NCBI RefSeq assembly: GCF_003590945.1
Contig: NZ_QYUK01000011.1
Coordinates: forward strand, 214,001-278,000
Source of the DNA: Oleomonas cavernae
Lineage (GTDB): Bacteria; Pseudomonadota; Alphaproteobacteria; Zavarziniales; Zavarziniaceae
DNA: 64,000 nucleotides
Direction of reading: 5' to 3'
Numbering within the stretch: position 1 is the stretch's first letter; the number at the start of each line of letters is the position of its first letter. A program made the position numbers and the translations under genes. The notes under the pieces are model-generated. The model ran no database searches and was not told where the DNA came from. It saw only the letters and a list, made by a program, of their open reading frames with translations. Positions 63,915-64,000 of this stretch are shown in pieces.

Positions 63915-64000
63915 ATGTATACACTTCTCACGCCCTGGCCACCGCAGCGAAATGGGATAGCAGACTACGCGCGTGAACTCGTCGCAGAGGGAACGACTTC
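63915..64000 (+). CDS. Glycosyltransferase N-terminus, cut by window edge
   Basis: Twenty-eight codons are visible, starting MYTLLTPWPPQRNGIADYAR. The PPxxxGIADYARELV pattern is typical of the first strand-helix of GT4 glycosyltransferases. It begins 5 bases after the preceding stop, so the glycan operon continues beyond the window. Confidence 0.6.
   Translation, partial: MYTLLTPWPPQRNGIADYARELVAEGTT

Overview
The window is GC-rich DNA with alphaproteobacterial-looking gene content (CYP153 alkane hydroxylase, CbbR, HupE/UreJ, biotin-dependent pyruvate carboxylase, IS66 and IS5/IS427 elements). A hydrocarbon-using alphaproteobacterium, perhaps near the Rhodospirillales, fits best. This is inferred from gene families; no rRNA is present and I ran no search.

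Region 1 (1-7.9 kb) is carbon metabolism plus decaying DNA: a HupE/UreJ 3' end, an intact cbbR, a remnant of a second cbbR with a duplicated operator, a GAPDH gene and an OmpW porin. Then comes a graveyard: a pyruvate kinase tail, a beta-barrel porin tail, a frameshifted LuxR gene and a GAPDH/thiolase chimeric remnant. Two inverted copies of a two-hairpin element ending in a terminator look like a small RNA pair.

Region 2 (7.9-14.3 kb) holds pyruvate carboxylase, transposase debris, and a small membrane protein paired with a chemotaxis receptor.

Region 3 (14.5-34.4 kb) is the most coherent system: alkane oxidation joined to envelope transport. A CYP153-type P450, a [2Fe-2S] ferredoxin, a GMC alcohol dehydrogenase, an aldehyde dehydrogenase and an unusual desaturase-ferredoxin reductase fusion could carry a terminal oxidation pathway. 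Divergent from the P450 is an RND (HAE3-like) pump, a Tat-exported DUF1329 protein, a YCF48-like propeller, a DUF1302 outer-membrane barrel, a MalT/AlkS-type regulator, a novel barrel protein and a second DUF1329. I infer a trans-envelope route for hydrophobic substrate or product.

Region 4 (35-45 kb) is a mobilizable element: a large serine recombinase whose stop codon lies in a tRNA 3'-half, a MOBF relaxase broken by a frameshift, an accessory protein, a PPP-type phosphatase, large inverted repeats, and a second N-terminally truncated recombinase. An IS5-family element follows, itself interrupted by an intact IS66 with a perfect 8-bp target duplication.

Region 5 (48.5-64 kb) is a type I secretion locus: two LuxR-family regulators, TolC, a small RTX protein, an unknown 686-aa protein, an ABC exporter (frameshifted in a G run just before its signature motif), HlyD, a small protein, and glycosyltransferases with an unknown coiled-coil protein. 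A palindrome lies between each luxR gene and the secretion gene it faces. The luxR and its upstream DNA are repeated directly about 44 kb apart (4.7 kb and 48.5 kb), bracketing regions 2-4. I saw no rRNA, no complete tRNA and no CRISPR array.
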